Assembly: GCA_944325415.1 (NCBI GenBank)
Contig: CALUZW010000012.1
Span: forward strand, 1-64,000
DNA from: an uncultured Bacteroidales bacterium
GTDB lineage: Bacteria; Bacteroidota; Bacteroidia; Bacteroidales; UBA11471
Direction of reading: 5' to 3'
DNA: 64,000 nucleotides
The translations under genes and the position numbers were made by a program. Shown here piece by piece: positions 23,857 through 32,194 of the stretch. The notes under the pieces were generated by a model. That model searched no databases. It saw nothing but the letters and a program-made list of their open reading frames with translations, and was not told where the DNA came from. The first letter of the stretch is position 1. Each line of letters starts with the position of its first letter.

Positions 23857-25119
23857 ATGAAAGCACTCATGTTCGGGTGGGAATTCCCTCCGCATATTTT
23901 GGGAGGTTTAGGTACGGCGAGCTATGGCCTTACAAAGGGTATGGCCGAGTGCGGCGACATGGATATTACCTTTGTCATACCCAAACCCTACGGAGACGAA
24001 GATAAAAGCTTTGCCCACATCGTCGGTGCGGGAAATACCCCGGTCGTGTGGCGTGACGTCTCGTGGGATTATGTGGCCGGTCGTCTCGGTTACTGCATGA
24101 ATCCTCAGGAGTACTTCGATTTGAGAGATCATATTTATGCCGATTTTAACTACTTACATACCAATGATCTTGGCTGTATCGAGTTCTCGGGCCGTTATCC
24201 CGACAACCTCCTTGAAGAGATAAACAACTATTCGATTGTGGCGGGTGTGATAGCTCGCACCTATCCCTGCGACGTCATTCATTCGCACGACTGGCTTACT
24301 TACCCGGCCGGAATACACGCCAAGCAGATAACCGGCAAACCGCTGGTCATACATGTCCATGCCACCGACTTCGACCGTAGCCGTGGCAATGTCAACCCCA
24401 CCGTCTTTGCCATCGAAAAAGACGGTATGACATGGGCCGATCATATCATTACCGTAAGTAATCTTACCCGGCAGACGGTGATTGAGAAATATGGTATCGA
24501 TCCCTCCAAGGTTACCACCGTACACAATGCGGTTGAACCCCTCAGCCCCGAAATCATGGCCATACAGATGCCCCATAACCCCAAGGAAAAGGTCGTAACC
24601 TTCCTGGGCCGCATTACCATGCAGAAGGGGCCCGAGTATTTTGTCGAGGCAGCCGCCCAGGTGTTGCGCAAGACCAATCGCGTGCGTTTTGTCATGGCCG
24701 GCAGTGGCGATATGATGAACAAGATGATATGTCTGGCTGCGCAGCGCAATATCTCAGATCACTTCCATTTTACAGGCTTTTTGCGGGGCAAGCAGGTCTA
24801 TGAGATGCTCAAAGCCAGCGACGTATATGTCATGCCGTCGGTGTCGGAGCCTTTCGGTATCTCGCCGCTTGAAGCCATGCAGGTGGGGGTTCCGTCGATT
24901 ATCTCCAAACAGTCGGGGTGTGCCGAAATTCTCAACAATGTCGTCAAAATAGACTATTGGGATGTGCAGGCAATGGCCGATGCCATCTATTCCATCATTA
25001 CCTATCCGGCTATGTATCAGCAGCTGAAAGAGGAGGGAAAACGGGAAGTTGACGAGATAAAATGGGTATATGCCGGCAAGAAGGTCATAGATATCTACCA
25101 CAAAGTTATGCAGCCCTGA
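23857..25119 (+). CDS. GT4 glycosyltransferase, probable glycogen synthase
   Basis: The 420-aa GT-B enzyme starts with MFGWEFPPHILGGLGTASYGL, the donor-loop region of starch/glycogen synthase-like GT4 proteins. It has DVIHSHDWLTYPAG near residue 140, HVHATDFDRSRGN, FLGRITMQKGPEYF near 250 and the E-x7-E motif in SVSEPFGISPLEAMQVGVPS near 330. It sits between a debranching enzyme and a GH57 enzyme, which supports a role in alpha-glucan synthesis. It is not a GT5 GlgA by layout, so the donor (UDP- or ADP-glucose) is not established from sequence. Confidence 0.88.
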   Translation: MKALMFGWEFPPHILGGLGTASYGLTKGMAECGDMDITFVIPKPYGDEDKSFAHIVGAGNTPVVWRDVSWDYVAGRLGYCMNPQEYFDLRDHIYADFNYLHTNDLGCIEFSGRYPDNLLEEINNYSIVAGVIARTYPCDVIHSHDWLTYPAGIHAKQITGKPLVIHVHATDFDRSRGNVNPTVFAIEKDGMTWADHIITVSNLTRQTVIEKYGIDPSKVTTVHNAVEPLSPEIMAIQMPHNPKEKVVTFLGRITMQKGPEYFVEAAAQVLRKTNRVRFVMAGSGDMMNKMICLAAQRNISDHFHFTGFLRGKQVYEMLKASDVYVMPSVSEPFGISPLEAMQVGVPSIISKQSGCAEILNNVVKIDYWDVQAMADAIYSIITYPAMYQQLKEEGKREVDEIKWVYAGKKVIDIYHKVMQP

Positions 25120-25154
25120 GAATATTTTATCTGATGAAATAAAGATTACTGTAT

Positions 25155-26516
25155 ATGAAAACCATCTGTTTTTACTTTCAGATTCACCAGCCGTTCAGGC
25201 TGAAACGTTATCGTTTCTTCGATATCGGTAACGACCATTATTACTACGACGATTATAACAACGACGAGATTATCACCCGTATTGCCCATCGTTCGTACCT
25301 GCCCGCCAATCAGACCCTTCTCGAAATGATAAAGAACTCCAACGGCAAGTTCAAGGTGGCATTCTCCATTTCGGGTGTGGCTCTCGAACAGCTCGAAATC
25401 TATGTGCCCGAGTTTATCGACTCCATGAAGGAGCTGGCTCGCACCGGCTGTGTGGAGTTCCTCTCCGAGACCTATGCCCACTCGCTGGCCTCGCTGCGCG
25501 ACCCCGAGGAGTTTGCTTTGCAGGTAAAGGAACACGACGACAAAATCGAAGAGCTCTTCGGGCAGCGACCCAAGGTGTTCCGCAACACCGAGCTGATATA
25601 CTCCGACGAGATTGCCTGCATGGTGGCCGATATGGGTTTCAAGGGCTGCATCACCGAAGGTGCCAAGCACATACTCGGCTGGAAGAGCCCCAACTATCTC
25701 TATTGCTCCACGGCGGTGCCCAAGTTGAAACTGTTGCTCAAAAACTACAAGCTGAGCGACGACATCACCTTCCGTTTCTCCAACTACGAGTGGAATGAGT
25801 ATCCTCTCACGGCCGACAAGTATATGGGCTGGATCAACTCCATTCCCGAGACCGAGCAGGTCGTGAACCTGTTCATGAACTACGAGACCCTGGGCGAATT
25901 GCAGCCGCGGGAGAGCGGTATCTTTGAATTTATGAAAGCGCTTCCCTATTTTGCCGAGCAGATGGGCATCACCTTCTCCACACCCACCGAGGTCATCTCC
26001 AAGCTCAAACCGGTCGATTCGCTCTCGGTGAGCTATCCTATCTCGTGGGCCGACGAGGAGCGCGACACCAGTGCCTGGCTGGGTAACCTGCTGCAAAATG
26101 AAGCTTTCGACAAACTCTACTCCGTGGCCGAACGCGTGCGCTTGTGCGACGACCGTCGTCTCAAACAGGACTGGCATTATCTGCAAACCAGTGATCACTT
26201 CTACTATATGTGCACCAAGTTCCTCTCCGACGGTGCCATACACAGCCATTATAGCCCTTACGACTCGGCCTATGAGGCGTTTACCAACTATATGAATGTG
26301 CTGAGCGATTTCATCGTGCGCGTGCAGGAGCAGTATCCCGATACGATAGAGAACGAAGAGCTCAACTCGCTCATCACGACCATTCGTAACCAGGCGGCCG
26401 AGATAGATGTCTTGAAGAAAGAGTTGAAAATAGCCAAAGAGGAACATGCGGCCAAGCGGGCAACAGCCGTGAAGAAACCGTCTACCCGTAAGACCGCGGC
26501 CAAGAAGACCGAATAA
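25155..26516 (+). CDS. GH57 alpha-amylase/4-alpha-glucanotransferase family enzyme
   Basis: The 453-aa cytoplasmic enzyme begins with FYFQIHQPFRL, the GH57 HQP motif, followed by FSISGVALEQLE, ETYAHSLASL, RNTELIYSDE (the region of the catalytic nucleophile in GH57) and NLFMNYETLGE (the acid/base region). From about 405 a coiled-coil segment (NQAAEIDVLKKELKIAKEE) leads to a short Lys/Ala/Thr-rich tail (VKKPSTRKTAAKKTE) that resembles histone H1-like tails and is unusual for this enzyme family. It is the third gene of the glycogen operon, 35 bp after the synthase. Confidence 0.9.
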   Translation: MKTICFYFQIHQPFRLKRYRFFDIGNDHYYYDDYNNDEIITRIAHRSYLPANQTLLEMIKNSNGKFKVAFSISGVALEQLEIYVPEFIDSMKELARTGCVEFLSETYAHSLASLRDPEEFALQVKEHDDKIEELFGQRPKVFRNTELIYSDEIACMVADMGFKGCITEGAKHILGWKSPNYLYCSTAVPKLKLLLKNYKLSDDITFRFSNYEWNEYPLTADKYMGWINSIPETEQVVNLFMNYETLGELQPRESGIFEFMKALPYFAEQMGITFSTPTEVISKLKPVDSLSVSYPISWADEERDTSAWLGNLLQNEAFDKLYSVAERVRLCDDRRLKQDWHYLQTSDHFYYMCTKFLSDGAIHSHYSPYDSAYEAFTNYMNVLSDFIVRVQEQYPDTIENEELNSLITTIRNQAAEIDVLKKELKIAKEEHAAKRATAVKKPSTRKTAAKKTE

Positions 26517-26557
26517 ATTACTTAATCTTATCCTCCCAATTTATGTTTTATTCCAAG

Positions 26558-26585
26558 AAAGGCCGTCTCGACTGAGACGGCCTTT
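26558..26585. terminator. Bidirectional terminator between the glycogen operon and proB
   Basis: A 12-bp perfect stem (26558-26569 with 26574-26585) with a 4-nt loop lies between the convergent GH57 and proB genes, with T-rich flanks in both directions. Confidence 0.85.
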
Positions 26586-26621
26586 TACTTTTGTATCGGT
26601 AACGGTGTAGCCGGGGCGCAC

Positions 26622-27728
26622 TCAGACAGTCGCTTCCCGGTCGAGGTAGAGATAGTCGTAGTGTACCAGAGGTCTGGCCCCCTTCTTGCCGATGAGTGTG
26701 CGGGCTTTCTCGCTGTCGCAGCTGATGCGTCCTACTCCGATGGATTGCCCTTCGGGAGAACAGATGCGCACGATGTCGTCTTTCTCGAAGTCGCCCCTTA
26801 CCTCGGTCACCCCTATGGGCAGCAGGCTCACGGCCCGGTGCGAGAGCAGTTGCTGGGCGGCGCCGGCGTTGATGTGCAACTCACCCTTGGCAAAACCTTC
26901 GGAGTGGGCAATCCACTTCTTGACACTCGATGTCGTCTTGGTGGCCGGCAGGAAGCGGGTGCAGAGCACCGTCTCTCCGTTGCCGAGCAGGTCGGTGAGT
27001 ATGTTGTCGCGTTTGCCGTTGGCGATAATCACCTCGATGCCCTCCTGTGCCACCTTGCGGGCGATGTTGCACTTGGTGAGCATACCTCCCCGGCCGAAAG
27101 AGGACTTGCCGGTCTGTATATATTTCGACAGTTCGGCGCGGCTGTCGGCGGCGATTTCGGTAATGACGTGGCTGCCGGCTTCGCCGGGTTTCCCGTCGTA
27201 GATGCCGTCGATGTTGCTGAGAATGATGAGGGCTTCGGCACCCATCATGGTGGCAATCATGCCCGAGAGTTCGTCGTTGTCGGTAAACATCAGCTCGGTT
27301 ACCGACACGGTGTCGTTTTCGTTGACAATGGGTATCACTCCGTTTTCGAGCATCACCTCCATGCAGTGTTTCTGGTTGAGGTAGTGGCGGCGTGTGGCGA
27401 AATTCTCTTTCATGGTGAGTACCTGGCCGCAGGCGATGCCGTGTTCGCGGAAGAGCTCGTAGTAGCGGTTTATGAGCTTGGCCTGGCCCACGGCCGAGAA
27501 GAGTTGTCGGGCCGATACGGCATCGAGTTTCCTGTCGTGTTCGATACCCAGCTCGCTGCGGCCCGAGGCCACGGCACCCGAGGAGACGAGAATGACTTCG
27601 ACGTGGCGGCGGTGCAACTCGGCCACCTGGTCTACCAGTGCCGATATGCGGGTAACGTCGAGGGTGCCGTCGGGGCGGGTGAGTACGTTGCTGCCTATTT
27701 TTACTGTGATGCGTTTGTAGATAGACAT
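26622..27728 (-). CDS. proB: Glutamate 5-kinase
   Basis: ProB phosphorylates L-glutamate at the gamma-carboxylate, the first step of proline synthesis. The amino-acid-kinase domain shows KIGSNVLTRPDG near the start, SSGAVASGRSELG, NENDTVSV near 145, DNDELSGMIA and GRGGMLTKCNIA near 212. A C-terminal PUA domain (about 275-360; GELHINAGAAQQLL, GRISCDSEKARTLIG) is present, as in E. coli ProB. ATG 27728 is chosen because it gives a 13-bp gap to the upstream acyl-CoA synthetase gene and a normal N-terminus. No proA is adjacent. Confidence 0.95.
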   Translation of the reverse strand: MSIYKRITVKIGSNVLTRPDGTLDVTRISALVDQVAELHRRHVEVILVSSGAVASGRSELGIEHDRKLDAVSARQLFSAVGQAKLINRYYELFREHGIACGQVLTMKENFATRRHYLNQKHCMEVMLENGVIPIVNENDTVSVTELMFTDNDELSGMIATMMGAEALIILSNIDGIYDGKPGEAGSHVITEIAADSRAELSKYIQTGKSSFGRGGMLTKCNIARKVAQEGIEVIIANGKRDNILTDLLGNGETVLCTRFLPATKTTSSVKKWIAHSEGFAKGELHINAGAAQQLLSHRAVSLLPIGVTEVRGDFEKDDIVRICSPEGQSIGVGRISCDSEKARTLIGKKGARPLVHYDYLYLDREATV

Positions 27729-27741
27729 GGCCTCGGCTGTA

Positions 27742-29397
27742 TTAGTGGTTGGATTTCTGGCGTATCTCGACCCGGCGTATCTTTCCGCTGATGGTCTTGG
27801 GCAGTTCGTCGACAAACTCTACGATGCGGGGGTATTTGTAGGGAGCGGTTACCCGTTTTACATGGTCTTGAATCTCCTTCACCAGTTCGTCGCCGGCCTT
27901 CTCTTTATACTCTTTCGCCAGGACGATGGTGGCTTTTACCACCTGGCCGCGTATCTCGTCGGGTACGCCGGTGATGGCACACTCTACCACGGCGGGGTGA
28001 GTCATCAGGGCGCTCTCTACCTCAAACGGGCCGATGCGGTAGCCCGACGATTTGATGACGTCGTCGGCACGTCCCACAAACCAGTAGTAGCCGTCTTCGT
28101 CGCGCCAGGCTACGTCGCCCGTGTAGTAGATGTTGTCGTGATAGGCTTCGTGCGTCTTTTCGGGGTCGCGGTAATATTCTTTGAAGAGTCCGAGGGGTTT
28201 GCCCTTGTCGGTGTGGATAACGATTTGTCCCTGTTCGCCCTCCTCGGCCGAGCGACCGTCGGGCGTAAGCAGGTCTACATCGTATTGCGGGTTGGGAATA
28301 CCCATCGAGCCCGGTTTGGGTTCGATCCACGGGTAGGTGGCGATGGTGAGGGTCGTCTCGGTCTGTCCGAAGCCCTCCATGAGTTTGATGCCCGTGATGC
28401 GGTAGAACTCTTCGTAGACCTTGGGGTTGAGAGCTTCGCCGGCGATGGTGCAGTAGCGCAGCGAGGAGATGTCGTATTTGGAGAGGTCTTCGCGTATGAG
28501 GAAGCGGAATACCGTGGGAGGGGCACAGAACGAGGAGATGTGGTATTTCTCTATCATTTCGAGTACGTGTGCCGGTACAAATTTCTCGAAGTCATATACA
28601 AAGACATTGGCTCCGGCAATCCATTGACCGTAGAGTTTTCCCCACACGGCTTTTCCCCAGCCGGTGTCGGCCAGGGTGAGGTGCAGGCTCTCTTCGTTGA
28701 GATTGTGCCAGTACGACCCGGTAACGATGTGTCCCAGCGGATAGGTGAAGTCGTGAGCCACCATCTTGGGGTTTCCGGTGGTACCCGAGGTGAAGTAGAG
28801 CAGGGAGGTGTCGTCGTTGGTGTTGGCCATGGCGGGACGTTCAAACGGTGCTGCCGCCTCGATGCCGGCGTGGAAGTCGAGCCAGCCTTCGGGAACGGTG
28901 GGGCCTATCGACACCCGGTATTGCAGCGAGGGCGAGTCGGCCACCGAGCGGTCGACGTGTCCGATGACGGGCTCTTCGCCTACGGCGACAATCATCTTTA
29001 TGTCGGCGGCGTTGCAGCGGTATATGATGTCTTTTTCGGTGAGCAGGTGAGTAGCCGGTATGCACACGGCGCCTATCTTGTGCAGGGCGATGATGGAGAA
29101 CCAGAATTCATAGCGGCGTTTGAGTATGAGCATCACCATGTCGCCGCGCTTGATGCCCAGCGACTGGAAAAACGAGGCTGTCTTGTCGCTCTCCCGCTTG
29201 ATGTCGGCAAAGGTGAAATCGATGTGGTGGTCTTCTTCGTTGGTCCAGCAGAGGGCCTTTTTGTCGGGGGCTATGCGGGCCCATTCGTCGACGACGTCGT
29301 ATCCGAAGTTGAAATTTTCGGGTACGTTTATATGGAAGTTTTTGATGAAATCTTCTTGTGAGGAGAAGTGTGTCTGTTTCAGAAATTTCTCTAACAT
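27742..29397 (-). CDS. AMP-forming acyl-CoA synthetase
   Basis: The 551-aa ANL-superfamily enzyme activates a carboxylic acid to acyl-AMP and then acyl-CoA. Core motifs are in order: [13 protein letters not shown] (A3) near residue 200, FGQTETT (A5) near 340, [22 protein letters not shown] (A7/A8) near 420 and the A10 lysine in [10 protein letters not shown] near 535. The overall pattern resembles Bacteroidetes acetyl/medium-chain acyl-CoA synthetases; the acid substrate is not determined. It follows a HTH-cupin regulator by 12 bp and precedes proB by 13 bp. Confidence 0.92.
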   Translation of the reverse strand: MLEKFLKQTHFSSQEDFIKNFHINVPENFNFGYDVVDEWARIAPDKKALCWTNEEDHHIDFTFADIKRESDKTASFFQSLGIKRGDMVMLILKRRYEFWFSIIALHKIGAVCIPATHLLTEKDIIYRCNAADIKMIVAVGEEPVIGHVDRSVADSPSLQYRVSIGPTVPEGWLDFHAGIEAAAPFERPAMANTNDDTSLLYFTSGTTGNPKMVAHDFTYPLGHIVTGSYWHNLNEESLHLTLADTGWGKAVWGKLYGQWIAGANVFVYDFEKFVPAHVLEMIEKYHISSFCAPPTVFRFLIREDLSKYDISSLRYCTIAGEALNPKVYEEFYRITGIKLMEGFGQTETTLTIATYPWIEPKPGSMGIPNPQYDVDLLTPDGRSAEEGEQGQIVIHTDKGKPLGLFKEYYRDPEKTHEAYHDNIYYTGDVAWRDEDGYYWFVGRADDVIKSSGYRIGPFEVESALMTHPAVVECAITGVPDEIRGQVVKATIVLAKEYKEKAGDELVKEIQDHVKRVTAPYKYPRIVEFVDELPKTISGKIRRVEIRQKSNH

Positions 29398-29408
29398 GGG
29401 GCCGATAA

Positions 29409-29963
29409 TTAAAAGATGATGGCAAGGAATTGTACACGTTTACCGTCGAGGGCTTTCATGCCGTGGGGGCGGTTGGCGTCGAAGTAGAGGCTGTCGCCTT
29501 CGTTCAGGATAAGTTGCTTGTTCCCGATTTGCAGGGTCATGCGGCCTTCGAGCACATAGTTGAATTCCTGTCCCGGGTGGGTATTGAGATAGATGGGCTC
29601 TTCTTCGTCGTGAGGCTCTACGGTAACGATGAACGGGTCGGCCTTGCGGTTCATGAATCCGGCAGCCAGCGACTGGTACTTGTAGGCTTGGGTGCGCTGT
29701 ACGCTGGCTCCCTTGCCCTTGCGGGTGAGAAAGTAGCTGTTCATGCGGGGCTCCTCGCCGAACATGAGTGCCGACAGGTCTATCTCGTAGTGGCTTCCTA
29801 TCTGGTGCAAGATACTTACGGGAATGTCGATATGTCCCGATTCCATCATTTCATATTCCCGCGGTTCGATGCCGCACACGGCTGCAACGTCGGCCGTTGT
29901 CAGGTCGAGAACTTCCCGCAGACCTTTCAGTCGGGAGGCGATTTGCTTGATTTGCTCGTTCAT
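29409..29963 (-). CDS. XRE-type HTH / cupin regulator
   Basis: The 184-aa protein combines an N-terminal helix-turn-helix (about 10-65; [29 protein letters not shown]) with a C-terminal cupin (about 110-184; [39 protein letters not shown]). This architecture is common in regulators of small-molecule metabolism in which the cupin senses a ligand. It is the first gene of the operon with the acyl-CoA synthetase and proB, so it most likely regulates the synthetase and itself. The ligand is unknown. Confidence 0.9.
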   Translation of the reverse strand: MNEQIKQIASRLKGLREVLDLTTADVAAVCGIEPREYEMMESGHIDIPVSILHQIGSHYEIDLSALMFGEEPRMNSYFLTRKGKGASVQRTQAYKYQSLAAGFMNRKADPFIVTVEPHDEEEPIYLNTHPGQEFNYVLEGRMTLQIGNKQLILNEGDSLYFDANRPHGMKALDGKRVQFLAIIF

Positions 29964-30128
29964 AGAAACTCATATTTAGTATGTCCGGACGAAGGCCTTC
30001 GGCCTGTTCCAGAACGGTTTTTTGACATTTTTCGGGGGCGGGCCCTCCCTGCCGCTGTATGGTTGCTGATGCAGCCTGCCGCCTGGGCGGAGCGACTTGC
30101 GGCAACCTGTCCGGGATAGACTCTCCGC
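29964..30128 (-). other. GC-rich structured leader of the regulator operon
   Basis: If transcription starts about 7 bases after the -7 box at 30135-30142, the message has a leader of about 165 nt. The leader contains a strong hairpin AGGCC/GGCCT (about 29994-30006), a TTGCCGCAA palindrome (about 30096-30106) and a GTTGC/GCAAC pair enclosing a GC-rich block. It does not match a riboswitch class I can name. Confidence 0.4.
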
Positions 30129-30134
30129 CATTGA

Positions 30135-30142
30135 CAAAGATA
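30135..30142 (-). promoter_or_regulatory. -7 promoter box of the regulator operon
   Basis: The minus strand has a perfect TATCTTTG. The 15 bases 30135-30149 are identical to those at the MsbA-like promoter (14332-14346). No exact -33 TTTG is seen. Confidence 0.6.
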
Positions 30143-30210
30143 CGATAAACTGTAAGAAAAACAATCGCCCCGACAGGAAAATGCGATTTCCGCTTCTCTT
30201 TTGCCGGAGA

Positions 30211-30242
30211 TTTGTTTCTCTGCCGAATATCGTTTAACTTTG
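30211..30242 (+). promoter_or_regulatory. Promoter of the FHA-protein gene
   Basis: TTTG (30211-30214), a 20-bp spacer and TAACTTTG (30235-30242) match the Bacteroidetes consensus exactly. ATG 30262 follows after a very short leader. Confidence 0.85.
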
Positions 30243-30261
30243 TAGAAAAGTTTCACAAAGT

Positions 30262-30765
30262 ATGAAGAGAGTTCTCTGCCCCCGTTGCGACGGCTATGTT
30301 ACCTTCGACGAGCAGCGTTGCAGCGCCGGTGAATCGCTTTTTCTGGTGTGTTCACACTGCGGAAAAAGTTTTTCGTTGTCTTATGAAGAGATTGTCCGTC
30401 AGCCCGACACGGCCGACTGGGGCAAGATTGTCGTGCTGGAAAACAACTGCTGCGAACGTCAGGAGTTTCCCCTCATCGTTGGCGACAACGTGATAGGCCG
30501 CCGCAATAAAGGCACCGATGTCGACATTGCCATCGAAAGCAGCGATGCCGACCTCGAACGCCGACACTGCATCATCAATGTCCGGCTCAACAAGCGGGGT
30601 GAGCCCGTCTACACCCTCCGCGACTGCTCGGCCCGCTCGGGCACCTATCTGCGGCAAGACCGCCTCGGCAAGCGCGACCAGGTGCGCCTCGGGCACGCCG
30701 ACATCGTGTCGATAGGCGGCACCACCTTTATTCTCCACCTTCCCGGCGGAGACGAAGAGGAGTGA
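30262..30765 (+). CDS. Zinc-ribbon plus FHA-domain protein
   Basis: The 167-aa product has an N-terminal zinc ribbon (CPRC near residue 5 and CSHC near 31) and a forkhead-associated domain (about 55-160) with the phosphothreonine-binding landmarks IGRRNKGTD, ERRHCII and LRDCSARSGTYL. FHA domains bind phosphothreonine peptides, so it may act downstream of a Ser/Thr kinase; none is visible in this window. An alternative GlmU gene follows 63 bp later, probably on the same transcript. Confidence 0.88.
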   Translation: MKRVLCPRCDGYVTFDEQRCSAGESLFLVCSHCGKSFSLSYEEIVRQPDTADWGKIVVLENNCCERQEFPLIVGDNVIGRRNKGTDVDIAIESSDADLERRHCIINVRLNKRGEPVYTLRDCSARSGTYLRQDRLGKRDQVRLGHADIVSIGGTTFILHLPGGDEEE

Positions 30766-30828
30766 TGCAGCACGCCCACCCCGGTCGGGCCTGCTGGCAA
30801 AAAAGTGAAATCTGTTTATTTAGGAAAT

Positions 30829-32019
30829 ATGGAAAATATCGTTCTTTTTGATACCTCCGAACGGCATTGCGCCTGCCTGCCCATCGCCTTCACCCGTGCG
30901 GTGAGCGATGTGAGAGTGGGCATATCTACGATAAAGGAGAAGTGGCAGCACTATCTGCCCAGCGAGTACACGGCTCTCACGGCCGATTATCTCGCGGTGA
31001 AATACCCGGCACTCCCGGCCGAGGCCCGTTTTGTGGCCGGCCATGTGTGCCCCGATGCTGCCCTTGCCGCAGCCGTGGCCCGGCTGGCCGTGGGCAGCGC
31101 CCTGGTGGGGCACGAGGGCGAGCTGCTGGCCTTTGCCGGGAGCCGTGCCGACTTCGACGCCCGCCGTTTTGCCACCACCGTTGCCTATGACAGCCCCTAC
31201 GTGGCGATATATGCCGCTTACGACATTTTCAGAGAGAACGGCCGCGAGCTCGAAAAAGACTTCCGTCGTCTCACTGCCGGACGCACCTCGCAGCCCCTGC
31301 CCGAGTCGTGCCGGCTGGTAGGTGAACCCACCTTCCCCGACGGTACCCCGCGGCTCTTTATCGAAGAGGGGGCCAAGCTCGAATGTGTCATTATCAACGT
31401 CAACAACGGCCCGGTGTATATAGGCCGCGACGCCGAGGTGATGGAGGGGGTGTGCATACGTGCCCCGTTTGCTGCCTGCACCCATGCCACGGTGAACATG
31501 AACGCCAAAATCTATGGCGCTACCACCCTCGGTCCCTACTGCAAGGTGGGAGGCGAGTTGAGCAACGTCGTCATGCAGGCCTACTCCAACAAGGGCCACG
31601 ACGGCTATCTGGGCAATGCCGTTATCGGCGAGTGGTGCAACCTCGGTGCCGATACCAACTGCTCCAACCTCAAAAACAACTACGCCGAAATCAAGTTGTG
31701 GGATTATGTCACGCACCGTTTCAAGCCTACCGGCATGCAGTTCTGCGGCCTGCTTATGGGCGACCACTCCCGCTCGGGCATCAACACGATGTTCAACACC
31801 GCCACCGTTGTGGGGGTAGGTGCCAACGTCTACGGTCCCGGATTCCCCCGCACGGTCATCGACTCTTTTGTGCAGGGCGGAGCCGAAGGCTTCCAGTCTG
31901 TACCCGTAACGAAGGTCATGGAGATGGCCGGGCGTATGATGGCCCGCCGTGGCAAGTCGCTCACCGATGCCGAGCGTCAGGTGCTGCAATCACTGGCCGA
32001 CAATCCCTATCCCGCCTGA
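30829..32019 (+). CDS. Alternative GlmU-type nucleotidyltransferase/acetyltransferase
   Basis: The 396-aa product matches the pattern of the Bacteroidetes alternative GlmU, which supplies UDP-GlcNAc from glucosamine-1-phosphate. The N-terminus (IVLFDTSERHCACLPIAFTRAVSDVRVGI) replaces the classical GxGxR pyrophosphorylase motif. The C-terminal half (about 190-370) is a left-handed beta-helix with hexapeptides and the conserved YSNKGHDGYLGNAVIGEWCNLGADTNCSNLKNNY block. ATG 30829 is preferred over an in-frame GTG at 30805 because it follows AGGAAAT and starts the conserved strand. It lies behind the FHA-protein gene. Confidence 0.88.
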   Translation: MENIVLFDTSERHCACLPIAFTRAVSDVRVGISTIKEKWQHYLPSEYTALTADYLAVKYPALPAEARFVAGHVCPDAALAAAVARLAVGSALVGHEGELLAFAGSRADFDARRFATTVAYDSPYVAIYAAYDIFRENGRELEKDFRRLTAGRTSQPLPESCRLVGEPTFPDGTPRLFIEEGAKLECVIINVNNGPVYIGRDAEVMEGVCIRAPFAACTHATVNMNAKIYGATTLGPYCKVGGELSNVVMQAYSNKGHDGYLGNAVIGEWCNLGADTNCSNLKNNYAEIKLWDYVTHRFKPTGMQFCGLLMGDHSRSGINTMFNTATVVGVGANVYGPGFPRTVIDSFVQGGAEGFQSVPVTKVMEMAGRMMARRGKSLTDAERQVLQSLADNPYPA

Positions 32020-32032
32020 GAATAATGTAAGA

Positions 32033-32065
32033 GAAGGGGCTCCACACGCGGGAGCCCTTTCTTTT
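32033..32065 (+). terminator. Terminator of the GlmU-like gene
   Basis: An 11-bp stem with one G-T pair (32033-32043 with 32051-32061) is followed by TTTT. Confidence 0.8.
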
Positions 32066-32106
32066 GCTTGAAAATTCCCAATTTCCTGACCGGTATGTCC
32101 GTGTCG

Positions 32107-32148
32107 GAAGAGAGGGGAGAGACCCGACCGGGTCTCTCCCCTCTCTTC
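32107..32148 (-). terminator. Long hairpin downstream of sprA
   Basis: A 20-bp perfect inverted repeat (32107-32126 with 32129-32148, 2-base nominal loop) lies 47 bp after the sprA stop. The convergent GlmU-like gene ends on the other side. Confidence 0.75.
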
Positions 32149-32194
32149 GTATGAGAATGTTGCGACGGCAGTGCCATGTTGCACTCGGCAGACG

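Noticed and set aside
27727-29361. A plus-strand open frame of about 544 codons opposite the acyl-CoA synthetase
   Set aside because: The minus-strand frame carries all ANL-superfamily motifs; this one has none.
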